A stretch of DNA of 64,000 nt from Serinus canaria (Eukaryota > Chordata > Aves > Passeriformes > Fringillidae), in the NCBI RefSeq assembly GCF_022539315.1, contig NC_066333.1, positions 620,001 through 684,000 of the forward strand. The letters are read 5' to 3'. The translations under genes were made by a program, and so were the position numbers. Position 1 is the stretch's first letter; every line of letters starts with the position of its first letter. Below the pieces are notes generated by a model, which saw only the letters and a program-made list of their open reading frames with translations, was not told where the DNA came from and did no database searches. This document shows, one piece after another, positions 1-41,500 of this stretch.

Positions 1-29258
<29,258 letters not shown>

Positions 29259-30634
29259 ACCTTTTGTTTCATTGAAAGAAAAACACAAAAGATTGTGGCT
29301 TGTGAGTTTCTTATCCCATAAACTCTTTGTTACTTCCCCTCCCACCCTGCTCCACCTTCATAAACCTGTGTTTCCATTAGTAATACTATCTACCTAATTC
29401 CCTGTCAGAAAAAACTGGTGACATACTACATGTTAATAGTTGCAGGGTCTTGCCACTTTATTAGATAAACAGTGTTGTCTAGCTAGTATGGGAGGCACCG
29501 AATTCTCATTCTGTTTTTTCAGTCAATCATCCCAGCTGACAATAGCAAATCCAGTACTTGGTCACCCCCCACAAATTGCTCACTCCTTTGAGAAGAAAAA
29601 GCAGCAAAAAAACAAAAGCAAAAGAAAAGTGTTTATCTCTTGGTCTAACACACAGACAAGGGTATTTCTGTCTACAGCAACACTGAACGCAAAAGCCTTT
29701 ATTTGGGCTAAAAGCACAGCTATAGTAAGTGCTAATGTGTATTTTTGATTTAAAGTATTTCCCTATTTTATCATGGTTACTAGAATAGTAGTATAGACAG
29801 AAGTATATAACTAATAATTGAAAATGCATATATTCATTTCTTTGAAAGGAAAAGCATAACTGGTAGTGATATAATTTCTTGATCACCCCCACCTCAAAGG
29901 TTTGGAGATAAACTGCAGAGAGTGAAAAAACGATGTAGACATTCTTTTGTGTTTTTAAAACCAATGTTTGGTTTTATGTTATGTGGAATTTAGTTGCCCT
30001 TTCCTTAGTAGTTACAAGAACTTTCCAGCTTGAGCTGGAAAGATTTTGCACACTTGCATGACTTTTCTGGGGTTACTGTATCTGTAGCAGCCAGTTCCTT
30101 CATCATTCTGCTTGTCTTCAGTTCTCCTCTCTGGCGTTAGTTCTCAGCTATGGCATTACAGGTGCTCTAAAGGTGTTTTTTTCCAGCCATGAACAGACCA
30201 CACCAATTTTAATGCTCTTATATGAACACTTAGGCTTTCTGAGTTTTTATATTTCCCACTCCTTACCCTAGAAGCGGCGTTCTTTCAGCAAACACGGAGA
30301 AGGCTGTAGGCCAGTTTCCCTCCTTGGGGAGTCCTCTGACAAGGACCCTTGAGACTTTCAGAGCCTGAGTTTCTTACTTTCTAGTGGTGGACTGTGAAGA
30401 GATGACTTTGGCTTCTTCCCATTCCGTTTGCTGTTGATCAGTATTTCCAGTCCTCCAAATGATTTCAGCATCTGCATTTCAAATGGACGGGTTTTAATGC
30501 TGCCAGCCCCCGCTCCAGCTCTGGGTACTGAGACTCCTCCACAGGCAACTCTTCTGATTTCTCCTTCCCCTCACTCCTTTAATTCTTCTTTCTCTTGGGG
30601 TTGTTCTTACTTGCAGCTCATGGTCTGAGAATTG

Positions 30635-30640
30635 AATAAA
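30635..30640 (+). promoter_or_regulatory. Poly(A) signal, proximal, CHD6
   Basis: A canonical AATAAA about 1.4 kb after the CHD6 stop, followed by a GTGG-rich stretch suited to a downstream element. Confidence 0.6.
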
Positions 30641-31695
30641 GCCACAGTGGTGCAGCAGTGAGTGAGGGACAGGTGGGGAGGGAGTTGGAGTGTGCTACTC
30701 ATCAGTTTCACACTTGGTTGTCACAATTTACTGTATTTTTTACTTTTTTTTTCTGTTGCGGTTTTGCTAATTTATGGGATGGTCCAAATGTTTTGACGTA
30801 ACTATTTCAGTTTGCATTATTTATTTATGATGCTTCTTGTCATTGTCTTTTATACATTTGGGATTATAAATTATGTACATGTTAAAATTAGCATCTCAAA
30901 GAAGTCTGTTACCTGTGGTCAAAAAAACAGTTGGTTTATATTTTCACAGAATTAATTCCCAGTTTACTGGATTGGGTGATTTTTTAAAAGGATTTAGCCA
31001 ATCATAATGCAATCCTCCTCCCCCCCCCCCCAATAATTGTGTTCTATTTAATAACATTCTTGTAGCATAGATACTGTATCACTATCGACAGATTTCTTAG
31101 AAATGCTGCTATCTCTATTTAACTAACATTTTGTTCAGTTTTTGCCTCCAGTGGAAGCAGAAAGGGTTTTTTCAGCTGTTAAATCCAAAATCAATATAAT
31201 TTATTTATGTAAAAAAAAAGTCACGATTGATATATTTTTGAACCTTTTAAGTACTAACTTTGTTTTTATTCAGTGGAAGAACATGTACTTGCCCTAAATC
31301 CTTAAAATACAAATGCTATAAAACTTCATATATCTTCAAAGCCTTACTGTGAATGGATACAGAAATCTCTTCCGAGTCCATTTCTTGTTATGGGATGATT
31401 TTTCCAGGGTTACATGCATAAGGAACAGGGTCTAAAGTGAAATTTATTTAATTAGCCAGCATGCTCTATACCTTGTTCTTCCTTAGCAGACATGTATGCT
31501 ATGTCTCTGGATGTTTAGGCTTCTCTTTGCTACTTTGTGACCCTTTTGCAACCCGATATACTCTGTGGATTATTTAGACTGTAAGGCATTAAGTGGCTGC
31601 TTCTTCTTTTCCATCATATCCCAAACAAACGCCAAATTTTCACTGGTTTTCATGGCTATTCACACACATACATCCTTCACAAAATGTGCTAACAA

Positions 31696-31701
31696 AATAA
31701 A
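31696..31701 (+). promoter_or_regulatory. Poly(A) signal, distal, CHD6
   Basis: A canonical AATAAA followed by CTGTCTGTGCTCTTG, a GT-rich downstream element. This would give a 3' UTR of about 2.4 kb. Confidence 0.6.
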
Positions 31702-31720
31702 CTGTCTGTGCTCTTGAACA

Positions 31721-34470
31721 TGGATAAAAAGAAAAATATTTAAAAGTCAGATTTTTATTTTTTTAATTTAGTGACTAGATGATGCTTATCTTTCAGACTT
31801 GGGAGAGCCTTGCTACAGATGTATATAATTTTTTTCAGCAAATATATCTGAATGTTTAATTCACCTGACTCAGTGATAAACGTGACTTGCCTTTTTCTCA
31901 GCATGATCCCATTAAAAGCTCTTGAAAATAGCAGCCTGGTCACTGCTCTAGGCTGCTCCTGGTGCCCTGTGTGTTACTCTGCTGCTTACTGTCGGAGCCG
32001 AGCCTGCAGCTCCCACAGCACCCTGGGTGAACTCGCCAGAATGAGTGAACTCATGTTCCACATGGTTTGCAGGATGCCAGGAGCAGCCCAAGCTCCAGGG
32101 ACAGTTTAAGCACAGAGGATGCACAAGGGCTCTCTGCTGACCCGCTTTTTCCACAAGGGTGGGTGGAAGCCCAAAGAGCTTCACAGTCATCACACACACC
32201 CCACGCTCCAAGCAGCTGCACCCCTTGGCATGTGCCCAGCCCCTCCCAGCAGATGGGGTACTGGGGGTGCTGGGCTCCTCTCCCTGCACCTCCCAAGATT
32301 TGTGAAAGGCTTGTCCTAAATCTCTGTGTAAGGATCTCAGGCTTTAGCAAAGCAGGCATTCATCAGTGTTTCATCAGAATGATGTGCAGGACCAGCTCCA
32401 TTCTTCCAAGATCCGGGAAAAAAGACACAGAGTAAAACCAGTGCTTTTACTGCTCCACCTGCCCCGTGTAAGCACTTTGTCCTGGTATTTTGGGGAAGAA
32501 AAAGAGAAAAGTACCCTGCAGAAAAGACTGGCAAAATGGTAGCGTGTACTATGAATTTCCAGTTCCAGAGTCTCTCTTTAAAATTTGGCTCCATACGCTG
32601 CAGCCTTGCACCTCGGCATCCATGATGCAGGATATTTGCTGGCAGAAGCTGCAGCAGGAGGGCCATGGAGGAGCATGTGCTGGCTTTGGGCTGTCACATC
32701 AGTGGTGGCAGTGTCTCTGTCTCTTCAGACAAGGTGTGCTGCCTGCTGGTGGCAGTGAGTGGATGTGGTGGAAGATGGGCACTGTGGGCACAGCTTGCTC
32801 CCTGTTGTGTTTTACAGGATACAAGTGCCCCTTCCCAGAGAGAGTGAGTAAAACAGGCACAGCTGCACATCCCTGCTGTCCTTGCCTGGTTTTTAGCTGA
32901 CAGACACAGAGAAGTCTCATCACACATTTAGATAGGATCTCTAATTCCCTTTATGGTCGCAAAAAGGGGGAAAGAATTTTCCTCAGGACTGAGCCGTGGT
33001 TGGGGGAGCTTTACCTACCCCAGGTGCATATGTCGTCACTCTGGGCTCTTGACAGTTACAAGAAAGGATTTGGGGTTGGAAATCTTGGCCAACAGTGAGC
33101 AAAAGGCAATTTCTCTAATAACATCTGTTTTTTATTGAAACGTGAGCTTTTCATTGCAGTTTTTCTCCTCACCTCTTCAGGAGCCACTTCAGCCCCAGGT
33201 CTCTGGAGCATGGGCTGAGTCACGAGATCAAATGTGAGGAATCTGCTCACATTTTACAACCTCAAAGCAGTTTCCAGGCACTATGCTACAGGTAGAGTCC
33301 CCACGTGCTTCATGCCCTGTGTGGCAGTGCCCGGCTGCCCATGGCACCCGTGCTCAGCCATGGGCGCCAGACAGGCAGGCAGTGCTGCCAGTGCTGCAGA
33401 GCAGCAGCTCTGGAAAAGTGGAGGGAAGAGAAATCCAGCTTCTCTCTCAATCCTGTTCCCATCAATCTGCACAGTGTGCCCTGTACGTTGGACAGCAGGC
33501 CTAGGAACATAGTCCTCACTCTCCCATGTGGCTTTTTGGGATGCCCATGGTGTTCCCAGAGGTGGCTGGAGACCATAGGTGCAGTGCCATAGGTGACACT
33601 AATTCCTGATCAAGATTTCACCTCAAGAGGTATAAAACAATGCAAGATCTTCAGCCCAGCAGAAGATCAGTCCCACTCCCCATGTGGCCTTGTTCTTCCT
33701 CCAGTGGGATTTTAATTCATGAACAGCTCCATACAGCATTACTACCTGGCTCCATTTGCCAGTGGTCTGGATGGGATGTGACGTTACTGGTTTAACTTGG
33801 AACTCAGTCCCAGCTTGCCTGAACATAACAGTTCGGGCAAGCCCACCATGAGCCTTCAGAGGGTTTCAAGAAATAGCATTGTCCTGGATGTGTTGCAGGA
33901 GCAGCTGAGGGGAATGAGAGCCATGGGCAGATGCTCCAGCCTATCCTTTCTCTGGGCTCCTGCCAAGCACTGATTGTCAAGTTTCTCAGCTGGTTGTGCT
34001 GTAGCACAGGGAGGCGTTGTACAGGAATTGCCTGTACTCTTTGGAAAAACAAAAATTTAAAGGAAAACCTCACAGTGACTTTCTTTCCCTCCAGAAAAGG
34101 ACAGAGAGTTCTGATAGAGGAAGAGATATACAAAGAAGAAAGCTTGGCTCACCTTGAGGAAGGCACATCTCTGGTCCAGAAGGAATAAATAAGCCTGTGG
34201 ACCCAAAGCCTCAATATGAAACCTCAAATGAAATACATTTCCTTTATGCTTATGACAGTTTTCCATACTCTTATGGCCAGTCTTTTTCCAAATAGATTTA
34301 GCTGTTGGATTAAGGCCGGTTTTTATGGAGAGTAGTGTTTTGGGAAGCACGGAGCTGATCTGATTCTCGGTGAGGGACCGGCTCCACCAGCCTGAGGATC
34401 CCACAGACTGATGCCTGCGCTTTGCAGAAGGGCATTTTCAAGAAAACCAACTCCAGGATCTGAGAGAGGG
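31721..34470. other. CHD6-RBL1 intergenic region
   Basis: About 2.7 kb between the likely CHD6 end and the RBL1 CpG island. Open frames on both strands are short and unlike any family I know. The only exon-like piece is at 34095-34188. I recognise no repeat family. Confidence 0.6.
34095..34188 (+). other. Exon-like segment, unassigned
   Basis: A strong acceptor-like tract (TTTCTTTCCCTCCAG, ending 34094) precedes an open frame of 30 codons: Lys-rich, then Glu-rich, including VLIEEEIYKEES. It ends at TAA 34186-34188, and an overlapping AATAAATAA could serve as a poly(A) signal. I do not recognise the peptide. It could be the remnant or last exon of a gene formerly upstream of RBL1, or chance. 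Confidence 0.25.
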
Positions 34471-35650
34471 CTCGGAGGTCGGGGCAGGGCAGGGGCTGCC
34501 GAGCGAGCGGGTGCGGCGGGGCCGGGTCCTGAAAGCGCCTCTGAGCATCCTCGCATGGCCTCAGGTACCGGGGAGGGATCCGCCGCACCGGGCGTGCTCC
34601 GAGCGTTCTCCGTCCCACACCCTCCCGGCAGGAGGAGGCGGTTCAGGTATCCTCCAGTGACAGGCGGGTTCAGGGCCCGTTCCCTATCCCCGAACCAGCG
34701 CTGCGTGACTCGAAGCCCTTCCAGAGGTGCGGGAGTCGCTCCCCTGCCCGCGGGGGCGGGCGGTGTCCCCAGAGCCACGGCTCCCGACTGACACGAGTGC
34801 TCCCACGGGGGCTCCGTCCATCGGCGCCGGTTCCGGTGAAACCGGCACCGGGAAACGCTCTGAGCGCCTGCCGCAACCGGGATGGAGGCGGGGCCGCACC
34901 ACGAGTGACGGGGAGCGCGGCCGCGGCCCAGGAGAGGAGCGGCTCCCCGAGGCCGCCGGGAAGATGCCGCAGCCGCGCGTGTCCCAGGGCGCTGCGGGCC
35001 GATAAAAAGCTGCTCCTGCCGTGGCCTCCCGGAGCCGTGCGCGGGAATGGGCCGCGAGCGCCCGCCTGCTGACGGGTGACGATAGCCGACCCGGGCAGTC
35101 CCGGCGGGCCGCCACCACCACCCCCGCGCGTGTCCTCACCCTCTCCCCCGCGGCGGAAGCGGCCCCGCCCTTCCGGCGGTTTTGGCGCGCGCTCCGCCGC
35201 CATGTCCCGTCCTGGAGCCGCTGATCCCGGCGCCGCTGTGGAGCGGCTCTGCCGGGAGCTCAACCTGGACGCGGCGAGCGCGGCCGAGGCGTTGCACGAC
35301 TTTACGGCGCTGCGGGGCACCTACAGCCTGGAGGTGAGCGGGGTCGGGTGGGGCCAGACGGGCGGGGGCGGGCGCCGTCCCGCCCCGGCCGAGCCCGCGG
35401 GTCGCAGCGCTGCCCCGGTGACCGCGGCGCTCCTGCCCGCAGGGCGAGGCGCTGCACTGGTTGGCCTGCGCGCTGTACGTCGCCTGCCGCCGGAGCCGCG
35501 TGCCCACCGTGGGGAGCAGCCCGATGGAGGGGAACGGCGTCTCCCTGACCCGCATCCTGCGCTCCGCACGCCTCAGGTGAGCGCCCCGCCCGTGGGCCGG
35601 GAGTGCCCTGCCCTGCCCTGCTAGAGCCGCTAGGGCAGGTGCCGCTCCTT
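34470..35650. promoter_or_regulatory. CpG island over the RBL1 5' end
   Basis: Composition changes sharply to GC-rich DNA with frequent CG dinucleotides from about 34.47 kb to about 35.65 kb. The island covers the promoter, exon 1, intron 1 and exon 2 of RBL1. Long overlapping open frames on both strands here reflect the GC content and not genes. Edges are estimated by eye. Confidence 0.85.
35163..35190 (+). promoter_or_regulatory. RBL1: RBL1 proximal promoter: GC box and E2F-type site
   Basis: A GC box (CCCCGCCC, 35163-35170) and TTTTGGCGCGC (35180-35190) lie just before the start codon. TTTGGCGC fits the E2F consensus TTTSSCGC. There is no TATA box. A second E2F-like core, GCGGGAA, lies at 35041. 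Mammalian p107 promoters are known to be E2F-controlled and repressed by pocket proteins, so the same feedback is likely here. The transcription start is not visible. Confidence 0.7.
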
Positions 35651-38526
35651 CGCTCCCAGCGCTGCCAGCCGCGGCGGGATTAAAGCAGTGAATCGGCCGT
35701 TATTACAGATGGAAATTAGATGCAAACACGTAATTTCCAACTTCAAACCTTTAGGAAACCACTTGTGTCGGACCGGCAGCTGTTCTACACACGCCAGTTG
35801 TTTCTCTCCGTAGTTAATTTTACCACACATATCTCGGCGCGTGCCATCCCTGTACAACGTGTATCGGACTCAGGATTCAGGCCAAATCCCGACGGAGTGC
35901 TGGTTTTTCTGGGAACACAGCACTGGTGATCACAGAACTCACCTTCTGCACGGCAGCACAGCAGCTGCCCTGTCGCTATGGTTCTGACCTGGGGACACGG
36001 AGCCTGGAATGTTGCTCTTTAAAGACCTCACTCCCCTCTGAGCTGCTGGAGGGGTTGTCATTTATTTACATCCCCAGCTGACAGGTTTTTGTGCAGGTAA
36101 CTTTGACAGGCATCGACTCTTGCCTTGTTTTGTTGCCTGTCCTACCTCCACCTCAACACACACAGAGCTACACCTTCACTTTGCTGTCCACCACTGCCCT
36201 GCTCTATACAGCCATGCTGGCAGCCTCCACATCAAGTTAATGTTCCCGTGCCTTTTAGAGGGTCAAGGAGAAACCCCTGAGTGATAAAAGGCAAAATGAT
36301 GATAACATACAGTTTGGGAGTCTTATCAAAAAATTGTCAATCCACATTGTAATTATGTTAGTCTTTAAAGGAGTGAGTATGTTGCATTTTGGCTTTTTAA
36401 AATTTTAGAATGGAAGTTAGTTAAAGCTCAAAACAGACTTTTCTTTTTTCTTTTAAGTTTAATTCAGTTTTTTAGCAAAATGAAGAAGTGGATGGACATG
36501 TCAAACCTGCCCCAGGAATTCCGAGAGCGAGTTGAGAGGCTGGAGAGAAATTTTGAAGTGTCAACTGTGATTTTCAAAAAGTTTGAGCCAATATTTTTTG
36601 ATATATTTCAAAACCCTTATGAAGAAAGTTCCAAACCGCATCGAAGCAGGAAGCAGAGGTATTTTTTTAGATTTGATGTGACTTTTCCCTGGAAAGAGTT
36701 ATACTCAATATAAGTTTACAAAAATTAATTTCCAGAGTGATGGGGTCTCTTTGACTCTGAAATGCAGCCAGTGCAGAGCCACCCCTGAGCCCAGTGAGTG
36801 CAGCTCAGATCAGCTGGACTTCACATGCAGCTGCTGTTACACAGGAGCTGTCCCACAGTGAGAATGTCAGGGTGAGGTGGGGAGAGGTACTATGAGATGG
36901 GTTAGCTCCAAGGTACAGTGAGATCAGCAGAAATAGCTGAAGTAGCACAGGAGTGTTTTGTCTTGGCACGGTGCTGGCTGGGGGCTGGTGTCACACCATG
37001 ATCCCTCTGCTCAGGGGCTGTCACATCCCTGTGACCTCCACACTGCCAGCTGTTTGCCGTGGTTGCCAGATGAGTGGGAACACCAAATGGGAGGAAGTTA
37101 CAGCTGATGTGCTCATTTTTGTGACAAATTTGGGAATGTGCAGTGTCATCTTCAACACACACATGAAATATCTGCCTTATTGAAAGGAGCTCGTCCATAA
37201 TCCCTGCAAGAATATGTGGCTGTGACAGCTTTGTTGTGAGATTGTAACTTTTGGGATGAGGGAGCCAAGCTGTGGGTCTGCAAGGTGCTTTTGTCAGTTC
37301 ATGTGGATTTTCTGGATGTGAGGGGGGATAATTGTTCTGGTGCAATGCTTCAGTGTAGCTCCACAGGCAGAGTGCAGGGGGAGGTGCCCTGTCGGGTGCT
37401 CTGTTGGTGTTCCTTTCTCAGAGCAGCGTTGGTTGGTGCCACTGCGGCTTTGGCTGCTATGTGGGTTGAGTCATGTCTTCCTTGGTCTTCCACCTCCATG
37501 GGCTTGGATTGTTCTGCTCCAAACAGGAGTAAGCAGCTGAACTGTAGTGCAAGCTATAATTGCTTGTTTTGAAGGGATGGCTGATGCTTTAGTAAAATAT
37601 TTTGGAAAGACCATCACTGGAGTATATATAGCCTTTGTCATCTCCCTCCCTGTGGCTGTAGGACAGTTCTGTGGGAGGTGTGACTCCAGCAGAATAGTGT
37701 GGCAGGGTCAGAGGCCAGAGGCAGCCTTTGGCTTGGGAACAGGGTTGGGAAGTTGTGGATGTGTGCAGGATACTCTGGAGCCAGGTCAGGCATTGTCTGT
37801 CAGACACTGAGAGCTGAACTCAGGACATGTAGCTTAGACTGTGCCTTAGTGTGGAATTAAGACAGCAGCTCCAGCTGTTGTTTTGAGCAGGGAAATGGAA
37901 TGAAATTTGAACTGTAGTACAAGGTTTGGCTTCCTGGAACTGAAGAGTAACTTCCCCTATTTTTCTTGTTGACAGGCGGGTGCCATGCAGCGTCAAAGAT
38001 CTCTTCAACTTCTGCTGGACTCTCTTTGTGTACACTAAGGGTAGGCTCCTTGCTTTGCCTGCATGATTTGTATACATTCCCAGCTGTGAACTTCTGTTGT
38101 GTTGCTTGACGTGATGTGCTGTCTCTTAAAGGTAATTTCCATATGATTGGAGATGATTTAGTAAATTCCTATCATTTACTTCTGTGCTGCTTGGACCTGA
38201 TTTTTGCCAATGCCCTTCTGTGTCCAAACAGAAGAGATTTGCTAAATCCATCATTTAAAGGTATGGTGGGAATAGATTATTTACAATCAACTGTGCTTTG
38301 TTCTCTTGGCTCATTTGAAATGAAGTTGAAGGTTGGTTGTCTTCCCCCCTCTTTCTGGTTCCCAGGCTTACCAGTGGAATTCCACACTCTGGAGATGAAA
38401 GCCTCTGAGGATCCTCCCTGCATCATTGCCACACTCTGCGAGCTGCATGATGGGCTCCTCGTGGAGGCGAAAGGCATCAAGGAGCACTACTTCAAACCAT
38501 ACATTACAAAGCTGTTTGATAGGAAG
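35202..38526 (+). CDS. RBL1: RBL1 exons 1-6, N-terminal cyclin-fold domain
   Basis: Residues 1-274. The conserved blocks are LCRELNLDAASAAEALHDF, LHWLACALYVACRRSRVPTV, SLIQFFSKMKKWMDMSNLPQ, CSVKDLFNFCWTLFVYTKGN, DDLVNSYHLLLCCLDLIFAN and GLLVEAKGIKEHYFKPYI. This is the N-terminal helical domain shared with RB1 and RBL2, built from two cyclin-like folds. Exon 1 is shorter than in human, lacking part of the extreme N-terminus. Confidence 0.95.
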
Positions 38527-41500
38527 GTACATCTTGTGAGTTTTATGAGCGCTTGGTCATGCTCCATGGTGGTCTCGAGACCATTTAAGTCCTGGTCCAG
38601 GTTCCACAGGGGAGAGTAAAGGAACTTGTTAATGAGCAAAGGAACTCAGACTGGCTCAGGTTTTCTTTGTATTTTAGCAGGAGCAGAATTCCCTCACACT
38701 TTTAATGCTGTATGCTGTAAGGTCTCTGTTTCAGCTTTTTGTGTCGGTGAAGAATCTTTCCTTTCTTAGCAGTGTGAAATGAATCATGATGGATGGTGTT
38801 TTCTTCAGGCAAAAAAAAAAGTGATCTTGTGAAATAATTGTAGGGAATGTCTGTCGATGGAGTTTGGGTCCTGCTGCTTTTCTTGAAGTTGAGCAAAATG
38901 CTTTGGAAGGAGAGGTTGAGATTGCAGATGTATAAATTGTCCTGTCAAGTTCTCATCCTGGAAATGTTTTCCAAGCTCTGTGGAAGCTTCTTTGTAGTTG
39001 CTGATTGAGCCAGTCCCTAAGCCAGCAGTGAGCAGATGTCGCATTGCAGGCCTGGTTCTGAACAGTGAATTTGTCTGCAGCTTCTTTCCAGTTGGGCTGT
39101 GCTCTGTCTTGGTAATGGCACTGTAGCCCTTTAGTCCAGGCCAAAAAAAAAAAAAAAGAGTCCAGTTCTGCACCTAAATCTTGTTTACTTTTTGACTAAA
39201 ACCATCATGCTCTTACACTTGAAACAGTTTTCATTTTATTATCTAAGATACTTTTGCTTTTTATTCTTAGATCTTAAAAGGAGATTGTTTGTTGGATCTT
39301 TGCAACTTTACAGAAAATAGGTAAGTTTCAGATTTTGTTCTCAGTCATAGGACTTGGTTCAAATCTAAAGCACAGGTCTTTGTGTACTGAATCTCAGTTT
39401 TCCTGTTCCTTTGTCTTTCCATATCTAATGGGTTTTGATTATTTGACCACCAAAGCTGCTGTCTGGCTGAAACACTTTCTGGATCAGAGGTGTGGCCAAT
39501 GTCAGGAGTTCAAGCTGCAGAGATTTTTTTTTCTTGATATCAGGTTTTTTGGTGCTTGCTCTGACTTTCTAGCAATTTTGTATAATGTAATCTCTGAATA
39601 ATGTAATGCAAACTGAAACCTTGGCTCTGAAGGTTACAGATGTGTTTCTATACACATATGATTTCAAAGTAAGGAAATCTCTAAATTTTTTTCTCTAACT
39701 CTAATTGAGTGTATAAATCTGTGGGTATGGCAGATGGACTCAAAAGAAAAGGAAGCAACAATTGCAAAACCACAACAAAAGAGGTGAACAGTTTCTGTGG
39801 GAGGGAAGTGTAGTTGTTTCAGAAACTGTGGATTCGCTTCTGAAAGCTACTTTAAATGTAAACTATAAAAACACCTTGTCAATTTTTTTTGCCTTTTGCA
39901 AAAATACCTTTTAATTTGTTTCTGTCTTTTGTTTGTGAGCTTTTTACTTGTTGGTTTGCTTTGGGAATTTTGAGTAAAGACTCAGTTGTTTTAACAATTT
40001 AGATAACACCTCAATTTACATATAAACTGATTTCTTTGATCATTGAACATTGAATTTCTCCCCGTATTTCTACTCTAAGATTCATAGTATTCCTTCAGTA
40101 ACACTGTCATATGGAATGATACAGTAGTGCCTATTCTTGTGCAAGTAGTCTGATATCTCAAAGACTCTTGTAGGCATCTCTGGGGTTTTTTTTGTCCAGC
40201 TTTCCACAGACCTTTACATTTTCCTAAAAGACATGGGGCAGCTGAAGTTGTGATACAGTCAAGTTTCCTGTGGGATCACAGCATTGCTTGTGTCATGAAT
40301 ACATTGTTATATTCCATTATTATGCATGCAGGAACTGCATTCCTGGCCCAGCTGCAGGCAGGATTATTGGTATCACATGTCAGTGATGGTTTTAGAAATA
40401 AAACCCAGTCAGGTAACTCCTTACTTTCCCCTCCTCTGCACCATTAGGAAAATTATGGGCTACAGAGTGGCAAACCCAGAAATGCAGCAGTTGGGTGCAG
40501 TTCTCCCTGGTGCACAGATCTAACCTCTGACCAGCTGAGCACTTCCAGATTGGTTTATTTGCAATTGGCATGAAAGCACAGTTGGTTTTTTCCTCTTCTT
40601 ACTGAGATCCAAATGCTGGTGGAAGAGTGATTTCTGCAGTGATCCTGGAGAGGTTTTGGGTCCAAGGGCAGGCAGGGATGACTGGGGGCAGGATGCTCAG
40701 GGAGGTGGGAGCAGCACTGCTGTCCAGAGCATAAAACTCTGACCCTGTGTTGGTTTGGAGCAGTACCTGAGCTCTTGGGGCACCTTCTTTGTTTCTTCAG
40801 CAGTAAAACCTTTGGTATCAAACCTGGGCTTCTCTTCCAGCAAAGCACTGAATAAAGAGTATGAAGAGTACGTTCTGACCGTGGGGGACTTTGATGAGAG
40901 AGTTTTCCTGGGAGCTGATGCTGAAGAAGAAATTGGCACTCGAAAATTCCCTGCAGATGTGCCAGGAGAGAAAACGGCAGCAAGAGCTTACATGGAGTGT
41001 CATCTGCAGCAGCATTTTGAAAAGGTGATTCATTTAAAATGGCAAGCTCACTTGAAGATCTCCTTTAAGTTTTCTCACCCTTATACACTCTTTGTATCAT
41101 TGAGGTGACTTGAAATTTCTTCTTCCTGAGAGGAAGATGGTGAACAGAGCTTCAATGCTGTCTTGCTATAAGGAGGAAAGGTGGTATCTTTTTTCCTGTG
41201 GAATTTTTAAAATAACTATTCCTTAAACAGAATGAGTGCACTTTCATGTGTATTGTTTGGTTTTGTCCAAGAAAAATCAGTAAGTAATTAATACCCAGAT
41301 ATGTAGGTCTTAGTTTTGATCAAGCTTCATTTATACCCCATAATCATACCACAAAACCTTGACACTGAATTAGTTTTCCCACTGTTTCCTTTCTTAGGAA
41401 AGGAAAAGTCAACTTTCTTACTCTTCTATGGAAAATAAGATTCAGGCATAAGCCTCAACAAAGTCTCTCTTCATTACGCAAAGTACCTATAAACAGAGTT

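Larger units (their letters stand above)
29259..31720 (+). other. CHD6: CHD6 3' UTR (end inferred)
   Basis: AT-rich non-coding sequence follows the stop codon, in marked contrast to the GC-rich CHD6 introns. Two AATAAA hexamers suggest ends near 30.66 kb and 31.72 kb. It includes a C-run at about 31017-31031. The true end is not visible from DNA alone. Confidence 0.6.

Noticed and set aside
34670..35320. Long minus-strand open frame of 216 codons over the RBL1 promoter
   Set aside because: It lies in a CpG island where stop codons are rare. It is Arg/Pro/Gly/Ala-rich low-complexity sequence overlapping other equally open frames and has no recognisable domain.
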